64,000 nucleotides of DNA from JAYFNU01 sp034933305. GTDB taxonomy: Bacteria; Bacillota; Clostridia; Oscillospirales; Ruminococcaceae. This document shows, one piece after another, positions 25,031 through 34,643 of the stretch. The translations under genes were made by a program, and so were the position numbers. Under the pieces are notes generated by a model, which ran no database searches, had not been told where the DNA came from, and saw nothing but the letters and a program-made list of their open reading frames with translations. The stretch is taken from contig JAYFNU010000001.1 of NCBI GenBank assembly GCA_034933305.1, forward strand, positions 1-64,000, in the 5' to 3' direction. Position 1 is the first letter of the stretch. Each line of letters opens with the position of its first letter.

Positions 25031-27347
25031 ATACAGACTCGGGGATCTCGCGAAGGACCTCAACCTGACCAACAAGGACGTCATCGCGGCGCTCGGTCCC
25101 GACGGCGCGGACAAAAAGCACACGACCGTCCTGACGGAGGATGAGCTCGACCGCACGTTCAACGTGCTGACGAAGGAACACATGTCGCCGAGCTTCGCGC
25201 AGTATTTCGTCGAGAGCAAGCCGGCGGCGAAGCCGGCGCCCGTGCAGAAGACGGGCGACCCCAAGGCCGACGAGGCCTTCCAGAAGGCGGCCGAAGCGGC
25301 CGCGGCGAAGCGCCAGAAACAGCACACCGAGGCGGCGCCCGTCGTGAAGGAGCGCGTGAGCCGCGTCGTCGACACGAGCGCGGCGCAGGTCAACATCGAC
25401 AAATACAACGAAAAATACGAGAATATCGCCCAGACGTCCGGCGGCGGCGGCCAGAACCGCAAGAACACGTTCCAGGGCAAGAAGCAGAAATTCAACCAGC
25501 GCTCGCAGCAGCGGAACAAGCCTCCGTTCGCGCGCCGCGAGACGGAAGCGGAGAAGCTGCAGCGCATCCAGCTCGAGAAAGCGCGCAAGGCGCAGCTCAA
25601 GGTCTCCATTCCCGACGAGATCTCGGTCGGCGAGCTCGCGACGCGCCTCAAGGCGACCGCGCCCGCCGTCATCAAAAAGCTGATGGGTCTCGGCGTCATG
25701 GCCGCCATCTCCGACACGATCGACTTCGACACCGCGAGCCTCGTCGCCGAGGAGCTCGGCGCGAAGGTGGAGCGCGAGGTGCACGTCACCATCGAGGAGC
25801 GCCTCAACATCACCGACGAGGAGACCGACGCCCCCGAGGCGCTCGCCGAGCGCAGCCCCGTCGTCGTGGTCATGGGCCACGTCGACCACGGCAAGACGTC
25901 GCTGCTCGACTACATCCGCAAGACGAACGTCATCGCGGGCGAGGCGGGCGGCATCACGCAGCACATCGGCGCCTATCGCGTCAAAGTGCGCGACAAGTAT
26001 GTCACCTTCCTCGACACGCCGGGCCACGAGGCCTTCACCGCCATGCGCATGCGCGGCGCGCAGGTCACGGACATCGCCGTCCTCGTCGTCGCGGCGGACG
26101 ACGGCATCATGCCGCAGACCGTCGAGGCCATCAACCACGCCAAGGCGGCGGGCGTTTCCATCATCGTCGCCATCAACAAGATCGACAAGCCCACGGCCAA
26201 CGTCGAAAAGGTCAAGGAGGCGCTCACGGAGTACGACCTCGTCCCCGAGGAATGGGGCGGCGACGTCATCTGCGTGCCCGTCTCGGCGAAGACCGGCGAG
26301 GGCATCGACAGCCTGCTCGACAGCATCATCCTCGTCAGCGAGGTGCTCGAGCTCAAGGCCAATCCCAGCCGCCTCGCGAAGGGCACCGTCATCGAAGCGA
26401 AGCTCGACAAGGGCCGCGGCCCCGTCGCGACGATCCTCATCCAGAACGGCACGCTGCACACCGGCGACATCATCATCGCGGGCACGGCCGTCGGCCGCGT
26501 GCGCATGATGTTCAACGACCGCGGCGACCGCATCGAAGAGGCGGGCCCGAGCGTCCCCGTCGAGATCACGGGTCTCGTCGAGGTCCCGAGCGCCGGCGAC
26601 ATCTTCAACGCCGTCGAGGACGAGAAGCTCGCCCGCGAGCTCGTCGACCAGCGCCGCACCGCCGAAAAGGAAGTCCAGTTCAGCCATTACACGAAGGTCA
26701 CGCTCGACAACCTGTTCACCCAGATCGCGAGCGGCGAGGTCGCGGAGCTGCCTATCATCATCAAGGCGGACGTCCAGGGCTCGGCCGAGGCGATCAAACA
26801 GAGCCTCGAGAAGCTGTCGAACGACGAGGTGCGCGTGTCGGTCATCCATTCGGCCGTCGGCGGCATCAACTCGAGCGACGTCATGCTCGCGGAGGCGTCG
26901 GGCGCCATCATCATCGGCTTCAACGTGCGCCCCGAGCCCTCGGCGAAGGATATGGCCGACCAGGCCGGCGTCGACATCCACATGTACCGCGTCATCTACG
27001 ACGCCATCGACGACGTCAAGGCCGCCATGAAGGGCATGCTCGCGCCGAAGGTGCGCGAGGTCGAACAGGGCCGCGTCGAAGTGCGCGCCGTGTACAAGAT
27101 CTCCTCGGTGGGCACCGTCGCCGGCTGCTATGTGCTCAGCGGCATCGCCACCCGCTCGAGCCTTGTGCGCATCGTGCGCGACAACATCATCCTCTACGAC
27201 GACAAGATCTCGTCGCTCAAGCGCTTCAAGGACGACGTCAAGGAAGTCGCGCAGGGCTACGAGTGCGGCATCACGCTCGAAAAATTCAGCGACATCAAGC
27301 AGGGCGACATCTTTGAGACGTACGCCATGGAAGAATACAGAGAGTAA
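25020..27347 (+). CDS. infB: Translation initiation factor IF-2
   Basis: A 775-aa GTPase that places initiator tRNA on the 30S subunit. It has a short N-terminal IF2N-like domain, a low-complexity K/Q/A linker, a second IF2N segment, and the G domain with GHVDHGKTS, DTPGHEAF, NKID and SAK motifs, followed by the C-terminal domains. Length is normal for a Gram-positive IF-2 with a short linker. Confidence 0.97.
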   Translation: MIIKYRLGDLAKDLNLTNKDVIAALGPDGADKKHTTVLTEDELDRTFNVLTKEHMSPSFAQYFVESKPAAKPAPVQKTGDPKADEAFQKAAEAAAAKRQKQHTEAAPVVKERVSRVVDTSAAQVNIDKYNEKYENIAQTSGGGGQNRKNTFQGKKQKFNQRSQQRNKPPFARRETEAEKLQRIQLEKARKAQLKVSIPDEISVGELATRLKATAPAVIKKLMGLGVMAAISDTIDFDTASLVAEELGAKVEREVHVTIEERLNITDEETDAPEALAERSPVVVVMGHVDHGKTSLLDYIRKTNVIAGEAGGITQHIGAYRVKVRDKYVTFLDTPGHEAFTAMRMRGAQVTDIAVLVVAADDGIMPQTVEAINHAKAAGVSIIVAINKIDKPTANVEKVKEALTEYDLVPEEWGGDVICVPVSAKTGEGIDSLLDSIILVSEVLELKANPSRLAKGTVIEAKLDKGRGPVATILIQNGTLHTGDIIIAGTAVGRVRMMFNDRGDRIEEAGPSVPVEITGLVEVPSAGDIFNAVEDEKLARELVDQRRTAEKEVQFSHYTKVTLDNLFTQIASGEVAELPIIIKADVQGSAEAIKQSLEKLSNDEVRVSVIHSAVGGINSSDVMLAEASGAIIIGFNVRPEPSAKDMADQAGVDIHMYRVIYDAIDDVKAAMKGMLAPKVREVEQGRVEVRAVYKISSVGTVAGCYVLSGIATRSSLVRIVRDNIILYDDKISSLKRFKDDVKEVAQGYECGITLEKFSDIKQGDIFETYAMEEYRE

Positions 27348-27368
27348 AAGCGAAAGGGGGGCCCCCTT

Positions 27369-27713
27369 ATGCCTTCCCACAGACAGGACAGACTCAACAG
27401 CGATTTCAGGCGCGAGATCAGCGCCATCCTCGGTGAGATGAAGGACCCGCGGCTCGACACCCTGCTGTCCGTGACGCGCGTCGACGTGACGAGCGACCTC
27501 TCCTACGCGAAGGTTTACATCGGCTCGCTCAGCGGCGCCGCGCAGGCGACGGAAGCCTGCGCCGTGCTCAAAAAGGCGGCGGGCCATGTGCGCTCGGAGC
27601 TCGCGAAGGTGCTGCGCATCCGCAAGATCCCGGAGCTCATTTTCATCCCCGACGATTCCGTCGATTACTACAACCGCATCAACACCATTCTGGAAGGACT
27701 CAAGAATGACTGA
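27369..27713 (+). CDS. rbfA: Ribosome-binding factor A
   Basis: A 114-aa KH-fold factor needed for late 16S rRNA maturation. SDLSYAKVYIG and the C-terminal PELIFIPDDSVDYYNRINTI are typical. It overlaps the following DHH phosphoesterase by 8 bases. Confidence 0.95.
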   Translation: MPSHRQDRLNSDFRREISAILGEMKDPRLDTLLSVTRVDVTSDLSYAKVYIGSLSGAAQATEACAVLKKAAGHVRSELAKVLRIRKIPELIFIPDDSVDYYNRINTILEGLKND

Positions 27714-28656
27714 GGACGTCGGCGTCCGCGCGGCGGCGGAGCTGCTGCGCGGCGCGCAGGATATTCTGATCCTGATGCACAAGAATCCCGACGGCGACAC
27801 GCTGGGGTCCGGCTTCGCCATGCGCGCCGCGCTGCGCGCGCTGGGCAAGCGCGCCCGCGCGGCCTGCGACAGCGTCATCCCCGCGAAATACGCGTATATG
27901 TCCGACGCGGCGAAGGAAGACGGCGATTTCGCGCCCGGCTTTGTGCTGGCGGTCGACATCGCGAGTCCGCGCCTGCTCGGCGACAGCCTCGAGGGATATG
28001 CGGCGCAGACGCAGCTGTGCATCGATCACCACGGCACCAACGAGCGCTACGCGCAGCGTCTGCTGTGCGATTCGAACAGCGCGTCGTGCTGCGAAATCAT
28101 CGCGCAGGTCATCGACGCCCTCGGCGTGCCCTTCGACAAGTATATCGCCGAGGCGCTGTACACCGGCGCATCGACCGACACGGGCTGTTTCAAGTATTCG
28201 AACACGACGGCGGACACCCACCGCCTCGCCGCGCGCCTCATCGACTGCGGCATCGACCTCGGCGAACTCAATTTCACCCTGTTCGAGGAAAAATCGCGCG
28301 GCCGCATCGCGCTCGAGCAGAGCGCGCTCGCGGGGCTCGAGATCACGAGCGGCGGGCGCATCGCCATCATGACCGTCACGCAGGACATGCTCGCCAAGAC
28401 GGGCTGCACCTCGGCGGACATCGAGGGCATCACGCCCATCCCCCGCACCATCGAGGGGGTCGAGGCGGGCGTCACGCTGCGCGAGACGAAGGACGGCCTT
28501 TACAAGGTCTCCCTGCGCACGCGCACCGTCGACGCGGCGGCCATCTGCGCGCGCTTCGGCGGCGGCGGCCACATCCGCGCGGCGGGCTTCGAATGCTCCG
28601 GCAACATGTTCGACGTCAAGTGCGCCGTCGTGGCGGCCATCGAGGCCGCGTTTTGA
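27706..28656 (+). CDS. nrnA: DHH-family phosphoesterase, NrnA-like (oligoribonuclease/pAp phosphatase)
   Basis: A 316-aa enzyme with HKNPDGDTLGSG (about 24-35), CIDHHGTNERY (about 105-115) and the C-terminal DHHA1 motif GGGGHIRAAG, all of NrnA type. The family degrades nano-RNAs and dephosphorylates pAp. It sits in its usual Firmicutes place between rbfA and truB and overlaps truB by 4 bases. Confidence 0.93.
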   Translation: MTEDVGVRAAAELLRGAQDILILMHKNPDGDTLGSGFAMRAALRALGKRARAACDSVIPAKYAYMSDAAKEDGDFAPGFVLAVDIASPRLLGDSLEGYAAQTQLCIDHHGTNERYAQRLLCDSNSASCCEIIAQVIDALGVPFDKYIAEALYTGASTDTGCFKYSNTTADTHRLAARLIDCGIDLGELNFTLFEEKSRGRIALEQSALAGLEITSGGRIAIMTVTQDMLAKTGCTSADIEGITPIPRTIEGVEAGVTLRETKDGLYKVSLRTRTVDAAAICARFGGGGHIRAAGFECSGNMFDVKCAVVAAIEAAF

Positions 28657-29531
28657 ACGGCATCCTCGTCGTTGACAAGCCGGCGGACTTTACGTCCTTC
28701 GACGTCGTCGCGAAGCTGCGGGGCATGCTGCGCGAGCGCCGCATGGGACACGGCGGGACGCTCGATCCCATGGCGACGGGCGTGCTGCCTGTTTTTATCG
28801 GCGAGGCGACGAAATTCGCCGACCTCGACCCGGACCGGACCAAGACCTACCGCGCGTCGGTGCGCCTCGGGATCAAAACCGACACCGGCGACGTCACCGG
28901 GACCGTGACCGCCGTCGGCGGCGCGCGCCCGGCAAGGGAACAGCTCGAGCGGGCGCTGGCGGACTGCGTCGGCGAACGCATGCAGCTGCCGCCCATGTAT
29001 TCCGCCGTCAAGGTCAACGGCAAAAAGCTTTACGAATACGCGCGCGCGGGCAGGGAAGTCGAGCGCACGCCGCGCCCCGTCACGATCTACGGCGCGGCGC
29101 TGACCGGCTGGTCGCCGGACGAATTTTCGTTCGAGGTCCGCTGTTCGAAGGGCACCTATGTGCGCACGCTCGCGGAGGAGCTCTGCGAGGGCCTCGGCGC
29201 GCGCGGCGCGCTGTCGGCGCTGTGCCGCACGCAAAGCGGCAGCTTCTCGCTTGGCATGGCGCACACGCTCGGCGAGGTGCAGCTCGCCGCGCAGACGGAC
29301 GCCGCGGGCCTGCTGCTGCCGCCGGCGTCGCTTTTCGCGGGGCTGCGGCGCGCGGAACTGTCCGGCGAGCCGCTGCGCCTGTTTTTGAACGGCGTCCGCT
29401 TCGAGGCGGCCCGCGTCTGCGCGGATGCGCGCGGCGGCGAGGAATTCGCCGTTTTTTCCGAAGAGAAATTTCTCGGACTGGCCCGCTGTGAGGGCGGCCT
29501 GTTCGTCAAGACGGTGCATTATAACGGATGA
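28653..29531 (+). CDS. truB: tRNA pseudouridine(55) synthase TruB
   Basis: A 292-aa enzyme that makes pseudouridine 55 in the T-loop of tRNAs. The catalytic block GHGGTLDPMATGVLPV has D38. The best start is TTG at 28653, overlapping the nrnA stop as TTGA; no ATG or GTG is available that keeps the N-terminal MNGILVVDKP. An oddity is that the tRNA-Arg at 36.7 kb appears to lack U55. Confidence 0.93.
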   Translation: MNGILVVDKPADFTSFDVVAKLRGMLRERRMGHGGTLDPMATGVLPVFIGEATKFADLDPDRTKTYRASVRLGIKTDTGDVTGTVTAVGGARPAREQLERALADCVGERMQLPPMYSAVKVNGKKLYEYARAGREVERTPRPVTIYGAALTGWSPDEFSFEVRCSKGTYVRTLAEELCEGLGARGALSALCRTQSGSFSLGMAHTLGEVQLAAQTDAAGLLLPPASLFAGLRRAELSGEPLRLFLNGVRFEAARVCADARGGEEFAVFSEEKFLGLARCEGGLFVKTVHYNG

Positions 29532-30436
29532 TGAAGATTCTCGACCCCCAAATGCCGGCCGGCTGCGAGACCTGCGTGTCCGTCGGCTATTTTGACGGCG
29601 TGCATCTCGGTCACCGCGCGGTGATCGGGACGGCTGTGCGCTGCGCAAAGCGGCACGGCCGCACCAGCGCCGTGCTGACGTTCGACATGCGCGCCGCGCG
29701 CGCCGGCAAAAAAGGCGCCGCCGACCTGCTGCCCATGGACGACAGGATCCGCCAGATCGAGGACCTCGGCGTCGGCCTGCTCGCCGTGCTCGATTTCGCG
29801 TCGATCCGCGGGATGTCCGGCGAACAGTTCGTCGACGAGATCCTCGTGCGGCAGCTGTCCGCGAAGGCGGTCTTCTGCGGCCATGATTTCCGCTTCGCCC
29901 GCGGCGGCAGCTGCGGCGTCGACGAGCTGCGCGCGCTGTGCGCGCCGCGGGGCATCCGCGTGCGCGTCGTGCGCGACGTATCCGACATAAACGGCGCTGT
30001 TTCTACAACGCGTATAAAAAGCCTCGTGCAGGAAGGGCGGATGGATGCGGCGGCGGCGCTGCTAGGCCGCCGGTACGGCTTTCTGCTGCCGGTTCTGCGC
30101 GGCAAGGGGCTCGCGCACCGGCTCGGGTTCCCGACCATCAACCAGCGCTTCCCGGAAGGGATCGTGCTGCCGCGCTTCGGCGTGTACAGGACGCATATAG
30201 AGCTCGACGGCAGGACCTACGCCGGCGTGACCAACGTCGGGGTCCGCCCGACCGTCGCGCACGCCGACGGCGGCGTCTTCATCGAGACCTTCATCATCGG
30301 CTTCGACGGCGACCTGTACGGCCGCGACGTTTTCGTCGGCTTCGGCGATTTCATGCGCGACGAGCGGAAGTTCGACGGGGAAGACGCGCTGCGCCGCCAG
30401 GTGGAGGCGGACATCGCCGCCGCGCAGGGGAAGTAG
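29528..30436 (+). CDS. ribF: Bifunctional riboflavin kinase/FAD synthetase RibF
   Basis: A 302-aa enzyme making FMN and FAD. The N-terminal adenylyltransferase domain has GYFDGVHLGH and the GHDFRFARGG segment. The C-terminal kinase domain starts near residue 177 with GRRYGFLLPVLRGKGLAHRL and has the LGFPTIN metal-binding motif. The start overlaps truB by ATGA; a second ATG three bases on is equally possible. Confidence 0.95.
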   Translation: MMKILDPQMPAGCETCVSVGYFDGVHLGHRAVIGTAVRCAKRHGRTSAVLTFDMRAARAGKKGAADLLPMDDRIRQIEDLGVGLLAVLDFASIRGMSGEQFVDEILVRQLSAKAVFCGHDFRFARGGSCGVDELRALCAPRGIRVRVVRDVSDINGAVSTTRIKSLVQEGRMDAAAALLGRRYGFLLPVLRGKGLAHRLGFPTINQRFPEGIVLPRFGVYRTHIELDGRTYAGVTNVGVRPTVAHADGGVFIETFIIGFDGDLYGRDVFVGFGDFMRDERKFDGEDALRRQVEADIAAAQGK

Positions 30437-30492
30437 CGCGGCCGCCGGGTTTTCCGGCAGCGCGCGGAGCTGTTTCAGGGGGAAACACCCGC

Positions 30493-30522
30493 TTGCATTT
30501 AAAGCGCGGTCTATGCTATAAT
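30493..30522 (+). promoter_or_regulatory. rpsO promoter and start of a structured leader
   Basis: TTGCAT (30493-30498), an 18-base spacer and TATAAT (30517-30522). The leader of about 100 bases before rpsO contains CCCCGCGCGGGG and a GTCAC/GTGAC stem. Such leaders often bind S15 itself; here that is inference. Confidence 0.75.
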
Positions 30523-30628
30523 ACTCGTTGCGTACCCGGCCACGGAGATGCGGCACGTGCCCCGCGCGGGGATTCACCGTCACCCTTTTTCTGTGACCGC
30601 GGCGAATATAAAGAAAGGTGAAACTATT

Positions 30629-30889
30629 ATGCTGCAAAACAAACAGGAAGTCATCGAAGGCGCGCGCGTCCATGCGACCGACACCGGCTCGCCGGAGGTC
30701 CAGATCGCGCTGCTGACCAACCGCATCAACCATCTGCAGGCCCACATGAAGGACCATCCCCACGATTTCCATTCCAACCGCGGACTGCTCAAGATGGTCG
30801 GCCAGCGCCGCAACCTGCTCGCCTACCTTCAGAAGAAAGACATCGAGCGCTACCGCGCGATCATCGCAAAACTCGGACTGCGCAAATAA
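30629..30889 (+). CDS. rpsO: 30S ribosomal protein S15
   Basis: An 86-aa primary 16S rRNA-binding protein. TGSPEVQIALLTNRINHLQ and HDFHSNRGLLKMVGQRRNLL are diagnostic. RBS AAAGGTG lies 8 bases before the start at 30629. It is followed by an intrinsic terminator and then pnp. Confidence 0.97.
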   Translation: MLQNKQEVIEGARVHATDTGSPEVQIALLTNRINHLQAHMKDHPHDFHSNRGLLKMVGQRRNLLAYLQKKDIERYRAIIAKLGLRK

Positions 30890-30899
30890 GAAGACCGGC

Positions 30900-30928
30900 A
30901 AAGGCAGGCGCGGGGCGTCTGCCTTTTC
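30900..30928 (+). terminator. Intrinsic terminator after rpsO
   Basis: AAAGGCAG (30900-30907) pairs with CTGCCTTT (30919-30926), followed by further T. Confidence 0.8.
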
Positions 30929-31082
30929 GTCTTTCTTTCGCGCAAACAACTTTTGTTCTTTCGCGCCGCTGTTTTGGTTTTTAGCGATGAATCGGGCGCT
31001 TTGCGGGGCAGAGCGCCGGATTTATTGCTAAACCCAAAGACGCGGCGCTGAAGATAAATATTATCGGAGGAAAAAACGATAC

Positions 31083-33194
31083 ATGTTTGAAAATTACCGC
31101 GTTTTTGAGACCGAGCTTGCCGGGCGCAAGCTCACCATCGAGACCGGAAAACTGTGCGGGCTGTCCAACGGCTCGTGCATGGTCGGCTACGGCGACACGC
31201 GCGTGCTGTGCAACGTCACGATGAGCCAGAAGCCCCGCGACGGGATCGACTTCTTCCCGCTGTCGGTCGATTTTGAAGAGAAGCTCTATTCCGTCGGCCG
31301 CATCCCCGGCAGCTTCCTGCGCCGCGAGGGCCGTCCGACCGAGAAGGCCGTGCTGACCTCCCGCTGCGTCGACCGCCCCATCCGCCCCTTCTTCCCGAAG
31401 GATATGCGCAACGACGTCTCCGTCGTCATGACGGTCATGTCGGTCGACCCCGACTGCTCGCCGGAGATCGCGGGCATGATCGGCACGTCCGTCGCCCTGT
31501 CCATCTCCGACATCCCGTGGAACGGCCCCATCGCCGGCGTGGCCGTGGGCCTCGTCGACGGCGAGATCGTCATCAACCCGAACGAGGAGCAGCGCGGCAA
31601 GAGCGACCTGACGCTGACGGTCGCCGGCACCTCCGAGAAGATCATCATGATCGAAGCGGGCGCGAACGAGGTCGACAACAAGACGATGCTCGACGCCATC
31701 AAGCGCGCGCACGTCGACATCAAACAGCTCATCGAGTTCATCAGAGGGATCCAGCGCGAGATCGGCAAGCCGAAGCTCCCCTTCGAGAGCCAGGAAGTGC
31801 CCCACGACATGTACGAGGCCGTCAAGGACCTCGTGATCGACAAGGTGCGCGCGGCGATGGACACCGACGACAAGCGCATCCGCGACGCGGCGCTCGTGCC
31901 GGTCTATGAAGAAGTGCACGCGACGTTTGACGGCCAGTATCCCGACATGACCGCGAAGCTCGACGAGTGCATGTACAAGCTGCAGAAATACGTTGTGCGC
32001 CGCTGGCTGCTCGACGACGGCAAGCGCGTGGACGGCCGCGGCATCGACGAGATCCGCCCGCTCGCGGCGGAAGTCGGCGTGCTGCCCCGCGTGCACGGCA
32101 GCGGCCTGTTCACCCGCGGCCAGACGCAGGTGCTCACCGTCGCGACGCTTGCGATGCAGGGCGACGCCCAGATCCTCGACGGCATCGACAGCGAGGAAAA
32201 CAAGCGCTACATGCATCACTACAACTTCCCGTCGTACTCCGTCGGCGAGACGAAGCCCAGCCGCGGCCCCGGCCGCCGCGAGATCGGCCACGGCGCCCTC
32301 GCGGAGCGCGCGCTGCTGCCGGTGATCCCCTCCATTGAGGAGTTCCCGTACACGCTGCGCCTCGTCTCCGAGGTTCTGTCCTCCAACGGCTCCACCTCGC
32401 AGGGCTCCGTGTGCGGCAGCACCCTCGCGCTCATGGACGCGGGCGTGCCCATCAAGGCCCCTGTCGCCGGCATCTCCTGCGGCCTCATCACCGAGGGCGA
32501 GCGCTGGATGACGATGGTCGACATCCAGGGCGTCGAGGATTTCTTCGGCGACATGGACTTCAAGGTCGCGGGCACGAAGAAGGGCATCACCGCCATCCAG
32601 GTCGACATCAAGAACGACGGCCTGACCTACGACATCATCGCCGAGGCCTTCGACAAGACCTACAAGGCCCGCGTTTACATCCTCGACGAGATCATGCTCA
32701 AGGCGATCGCCGAGCCGCGTCCGGAGCTGTCGAAGTACGCGCCGAAGATGCTCTCGATGGTCATCGACACTGAGAAGATCAGCGACGTCATCGGCAAGGG
32801 CGGCAAGGTCATCCAGAAGATCTGCGCCGAGTGCGAGGTCAAGATCGACGTGGAGGAAGACGGCCACATCTACATCTCCAGCCCGAACCTTGAGAACGCC
32901 CAGCGCGCGCAGACCATCATCGAGACGATCGTGCGCGACCCCGAGCCGGGCGCCATGTACTACGGCAAGGTCACGCGCATCCTGCCCATCGGCGCGATGG
33001 TCGAGATCGCCCCCGGCAAGGAGGGCCTCGTGCACATCAGCAAGCTCGAGGATCACCGCGTCGAGAAGACCGAGGACGTCGTCACCGTCGGCGACATCAT
33101 CCCCGTCAAGGTGCTCGGCATCGACGAGCGCGGCCGCGTCAATCTCTCCCGCAAGGACGCCATTGCGGCGCTCAAGGCGAAGCGCGGCGAATAA
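31083..33194 (+). CDS. pnp: Polynucleotide phosphorylase
   Basis: A 703-aa 3'-5' exoribonuclease of the degradosome. Two RNase PH domains (about 10-230 and 300-540, the second with the GRRE and NGSTSQGSVCGS segments) are followed by a KH domain (IGKGGKVIQKI near 568) and an S1 domain (about 620-690). GGAGG lies 10-15 bases before the start. Position after rpsO is classic. Confidence 0.97.
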   Translation: MFENYRVFETELAGRKLTIETGKLCGLSNGSCMVGYGDTRVLCNVTMSQKPRDGIDFFPLSVDFEEKLYSVGRIPGSFLRREGRPTEKAVLTSRCVDRPIRPFFPKDMRNDVSVVMTVMSVDPDCSPEIAGMIGTSVALSISDIPWNGPIAGVAVGLVDGEIVINPNEEQRGKSDLTLTVAGTSEKIIMIEAGANEVDNKTMLDAIKRAHVDIKQLIEFIRGIQREIGKPKLPFESQEVPHDMYEAVKDLVIDKVRAAMDTDDKRIRDAALVPVYEEVHATFDGQYPDMTAKLDECMYKLQKYVVRRWLLDDGKRVDGRGIDEIRPLAAEVGVLPRVHGSGLFTRGQTQVLTVATLAMQGDAQILDGIDSEENKRYMHHYNFPSYSVGETKPSRGPGRREIGHGALAERALLPVIPSIEEFPYTLRLVSEVLSSNGSTSQGSVCGSTLALMDAGVPIKAPVAGISCGLITEGERWMTMVDIQGVEDFFGDMDFKVAGTKKGITAIQVDIKNDGLTYDIIAEAFDKTYKARVYILDEIMLKAIAEPRPELSKYAPKMLSMVIDTEKISDVIGKGGKVIQKICAECEVKIDVEEDGHIYISSPNLENAQRAQTIIETIVRDPEPGAMYYGKVTRILPIGAMVEIAPGKEGLVHISKLEDHRVEKTEDVVTVGDIIPVKVLGIDERGRVNLSRKDAIAALKAKRGE

Positions 33195-33213
33195 TCTCCC
33201 CTTGAACAGCACG

Positions 33214-33243
33214 ACAGCCGGAGCTCGCTCCGGCTGTTTTTCT
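33214..33243 (+). terminator. Intrinsic terminator after pnp
   Basis: ACAGCCGGAGC (33214-33224) pairs with GCTCCGGCTGT (33227-33237) and ends in T5-6. Confidence 0.9.
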
Positions 33244-33269
33244 TTCGGCCAAAAAACACGCGGAATTCG

Positions 33270-33298
33270 TTGACCCGCAGCGATTTTGCGTATATAGT
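33270..33298 (+). promoter_or_regulatory. Promoter of the acyltransferase gene
   Basis: TTGACC (33270-33275), 17 bases, then TATAGT (33293-33298), 28 bases before the start. Confidence 0.75.
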
Positions 33299-33325
33299 GG
33301 TATAAATCAGGCACGCGAGGTGAGC

Positions 33326-34618
33326 ATGGAACAGAATTTTGAACGGTTCGACATGAAAAAGCCCCCGAAGCGCCAGTCGCGGCTGCTGCAGCCGCTCGTC
33401 TGGGCGCTGTCGCTGCCGGACGTGCGCCGGCATAAAGCGGTCATCACCCGCACGGACTGCGAGGGACTCGAGCCGCCGTACATACTGCTCGGCAATCACA
33501 ACGCCTTCTTCGATTTCAAGGTCGCGACGAAGGCGATCTTTCCCCATCGCGCAAACTACGTCATCGCCATCGACGGCTTCATCGGCCGGGAGGGCCTGCT
33601 GCGCAGCGTCGGCGGCGTGTGCAAGCGGAAATTCACGTCGGACGTGCGGCTCGTGCGGAACATCCGCGAGGTGCTGCGCAACGGCGACATCCTGATCCTC
33701 TACCCGGAGGCGCGCTACTCGCTGTGCGGCACGACGGCCGTGCTGCCCGACTCGCTCGGCAAGATGTGCCGGATGATGGGCGTGCCTGTCGTGACGCTCA
33801 TCTGCCACGGCCATCACATCGACTCGCCCTTCTGGAACCTGCGGAAGCGCGGCGTGACGGGAACGACGGCGCAGATGAAGCAGCTCTTCACCGCCGAGCA
33901 GCTGCGCGCCGCGACGGACGAGCAGGTCAACGAGGCCATCCGCCGCGAATTCGTCTACGATGAATTTGCGTGGCAGAAGCAGAACCGTGTCGTCGTCGAC
34001 GTGCCCTGGCGCGCCGAGGGACTGCACAAGGTGCTGTACCGGTGCCCGGCCTGCGGCGCGGAGTACCGCATGGGCAGCGAGGGCGCGGAGCTGTTCTGCG
34101 GGGCGTGCGGCAAGCGCTGGCGCATGACGGAGCTCGGCGAGCTGCAGGCGCTCGTCGGCGCGACGGAGTTCTCCCACATTCCCGACTGGTACGAGTGGGA
34201 GCGCGGGGAGGTTCGCCGCGAGGTCGAAGCGGGTACCTATCGCTTCGAGGGCGCCTGCCACGTCGATTCGCTGCCGAACGCCCGGCGCTTCCTCCATTTC
34301 GGCGAGGGGACGCTCATCCACGACATGGACGGCTTCCGCGTGCGGGGCAGCGGGGCGTACGGCGATTTTTCGATGGAGCGCACGGCGGCGTCGCTCTATT
34401 CCTGTCACATCGAGTATGAGTATCTCGGCAAGTACGGCGACTGCGTCGACCTCAACACGCTCGAGGACACCTTCTATATCTATCCGCACGGCGCGGATTT
34501 TTCCGTCACCAAGATGGCCCTCGCGACGGAGGAGCTGTACGCTTTCTGGCAGCACAAGCGAAAGAGCGCGGCGGCAAAAGGCGAAAAGGACGCGGCGCGG
34601 GGAAGCGCGGACGATTGA
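33326..34618 (+). CDS. PlsC-like acyltransferase with internal zinc ribbon
   Basis: A 430-aa protein. Residues about 45-170 match the lysophosphatidate acyltransferase fold: the HX4D box is H58-NAFF-D63 and YPEARYS (126-132) stands where FPEGxRS is usual. After it comes a four-Cys zinc ribbon (C240, C243, C258, C261) and a C-terminal beta-rich domain. The zinc ribbon and C-terminal extension are not part of ordinary PlsC (about 200-250 aa). It likely acylates a lipid or lipid-linked substrate at the membrane, but the acceptor is unknown. I choose ATG 33326, just behind GAGGTG. The SDR gene follows 25 bases later. Confidence 0.75.
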   Translation: MEQNFERFDMKKPPKRQSRLLQPLVWALSLPDVRRHKAVITRTDCEGLEPPYILLGNHNAFFDFKVATKAIFPHRANYVIAIDGFIGREGLLRSVGGVCKRKFTSDVRLVRNIREVLRNGDILILYPEARYSLCGTTAVLPDSLGKMCRMMGVPVVTLICHGHHIDSPFWNLRKRGVTGTTAQMKQLFTAEQLRAATDEQVNEAIRREFVYDEFAWQKQNRVVVDVPWRAEGLHKVLYRCPACGAEYRMGSEGAELFCGACGKRWRMTELGELQALVGATEFSHIPDWYEWERGEVRREVEAGTYRFEGACHVDSLPNARRFLHFGEGTLIHDMDGFRVRGSGAYGDFSMERTAASLYSCHIEYEYLGKYGDCVDLNTLEDTFYIYPHGADFSVTKMALATEELYAFWQHKRKSAAAKGEKDAARGSADD

Positions 34619-34643
34619 TCTGACCGATGGGGGGAGGATGTAT

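Noticed and set aside
24666..28022. Open frame of 1118 codons on the minus strand opposite infB
   Set aside because: It covers infB, rbfA and others on the wrong strand, with low-complexity D/A/L/R composition. No RBS or family is present.
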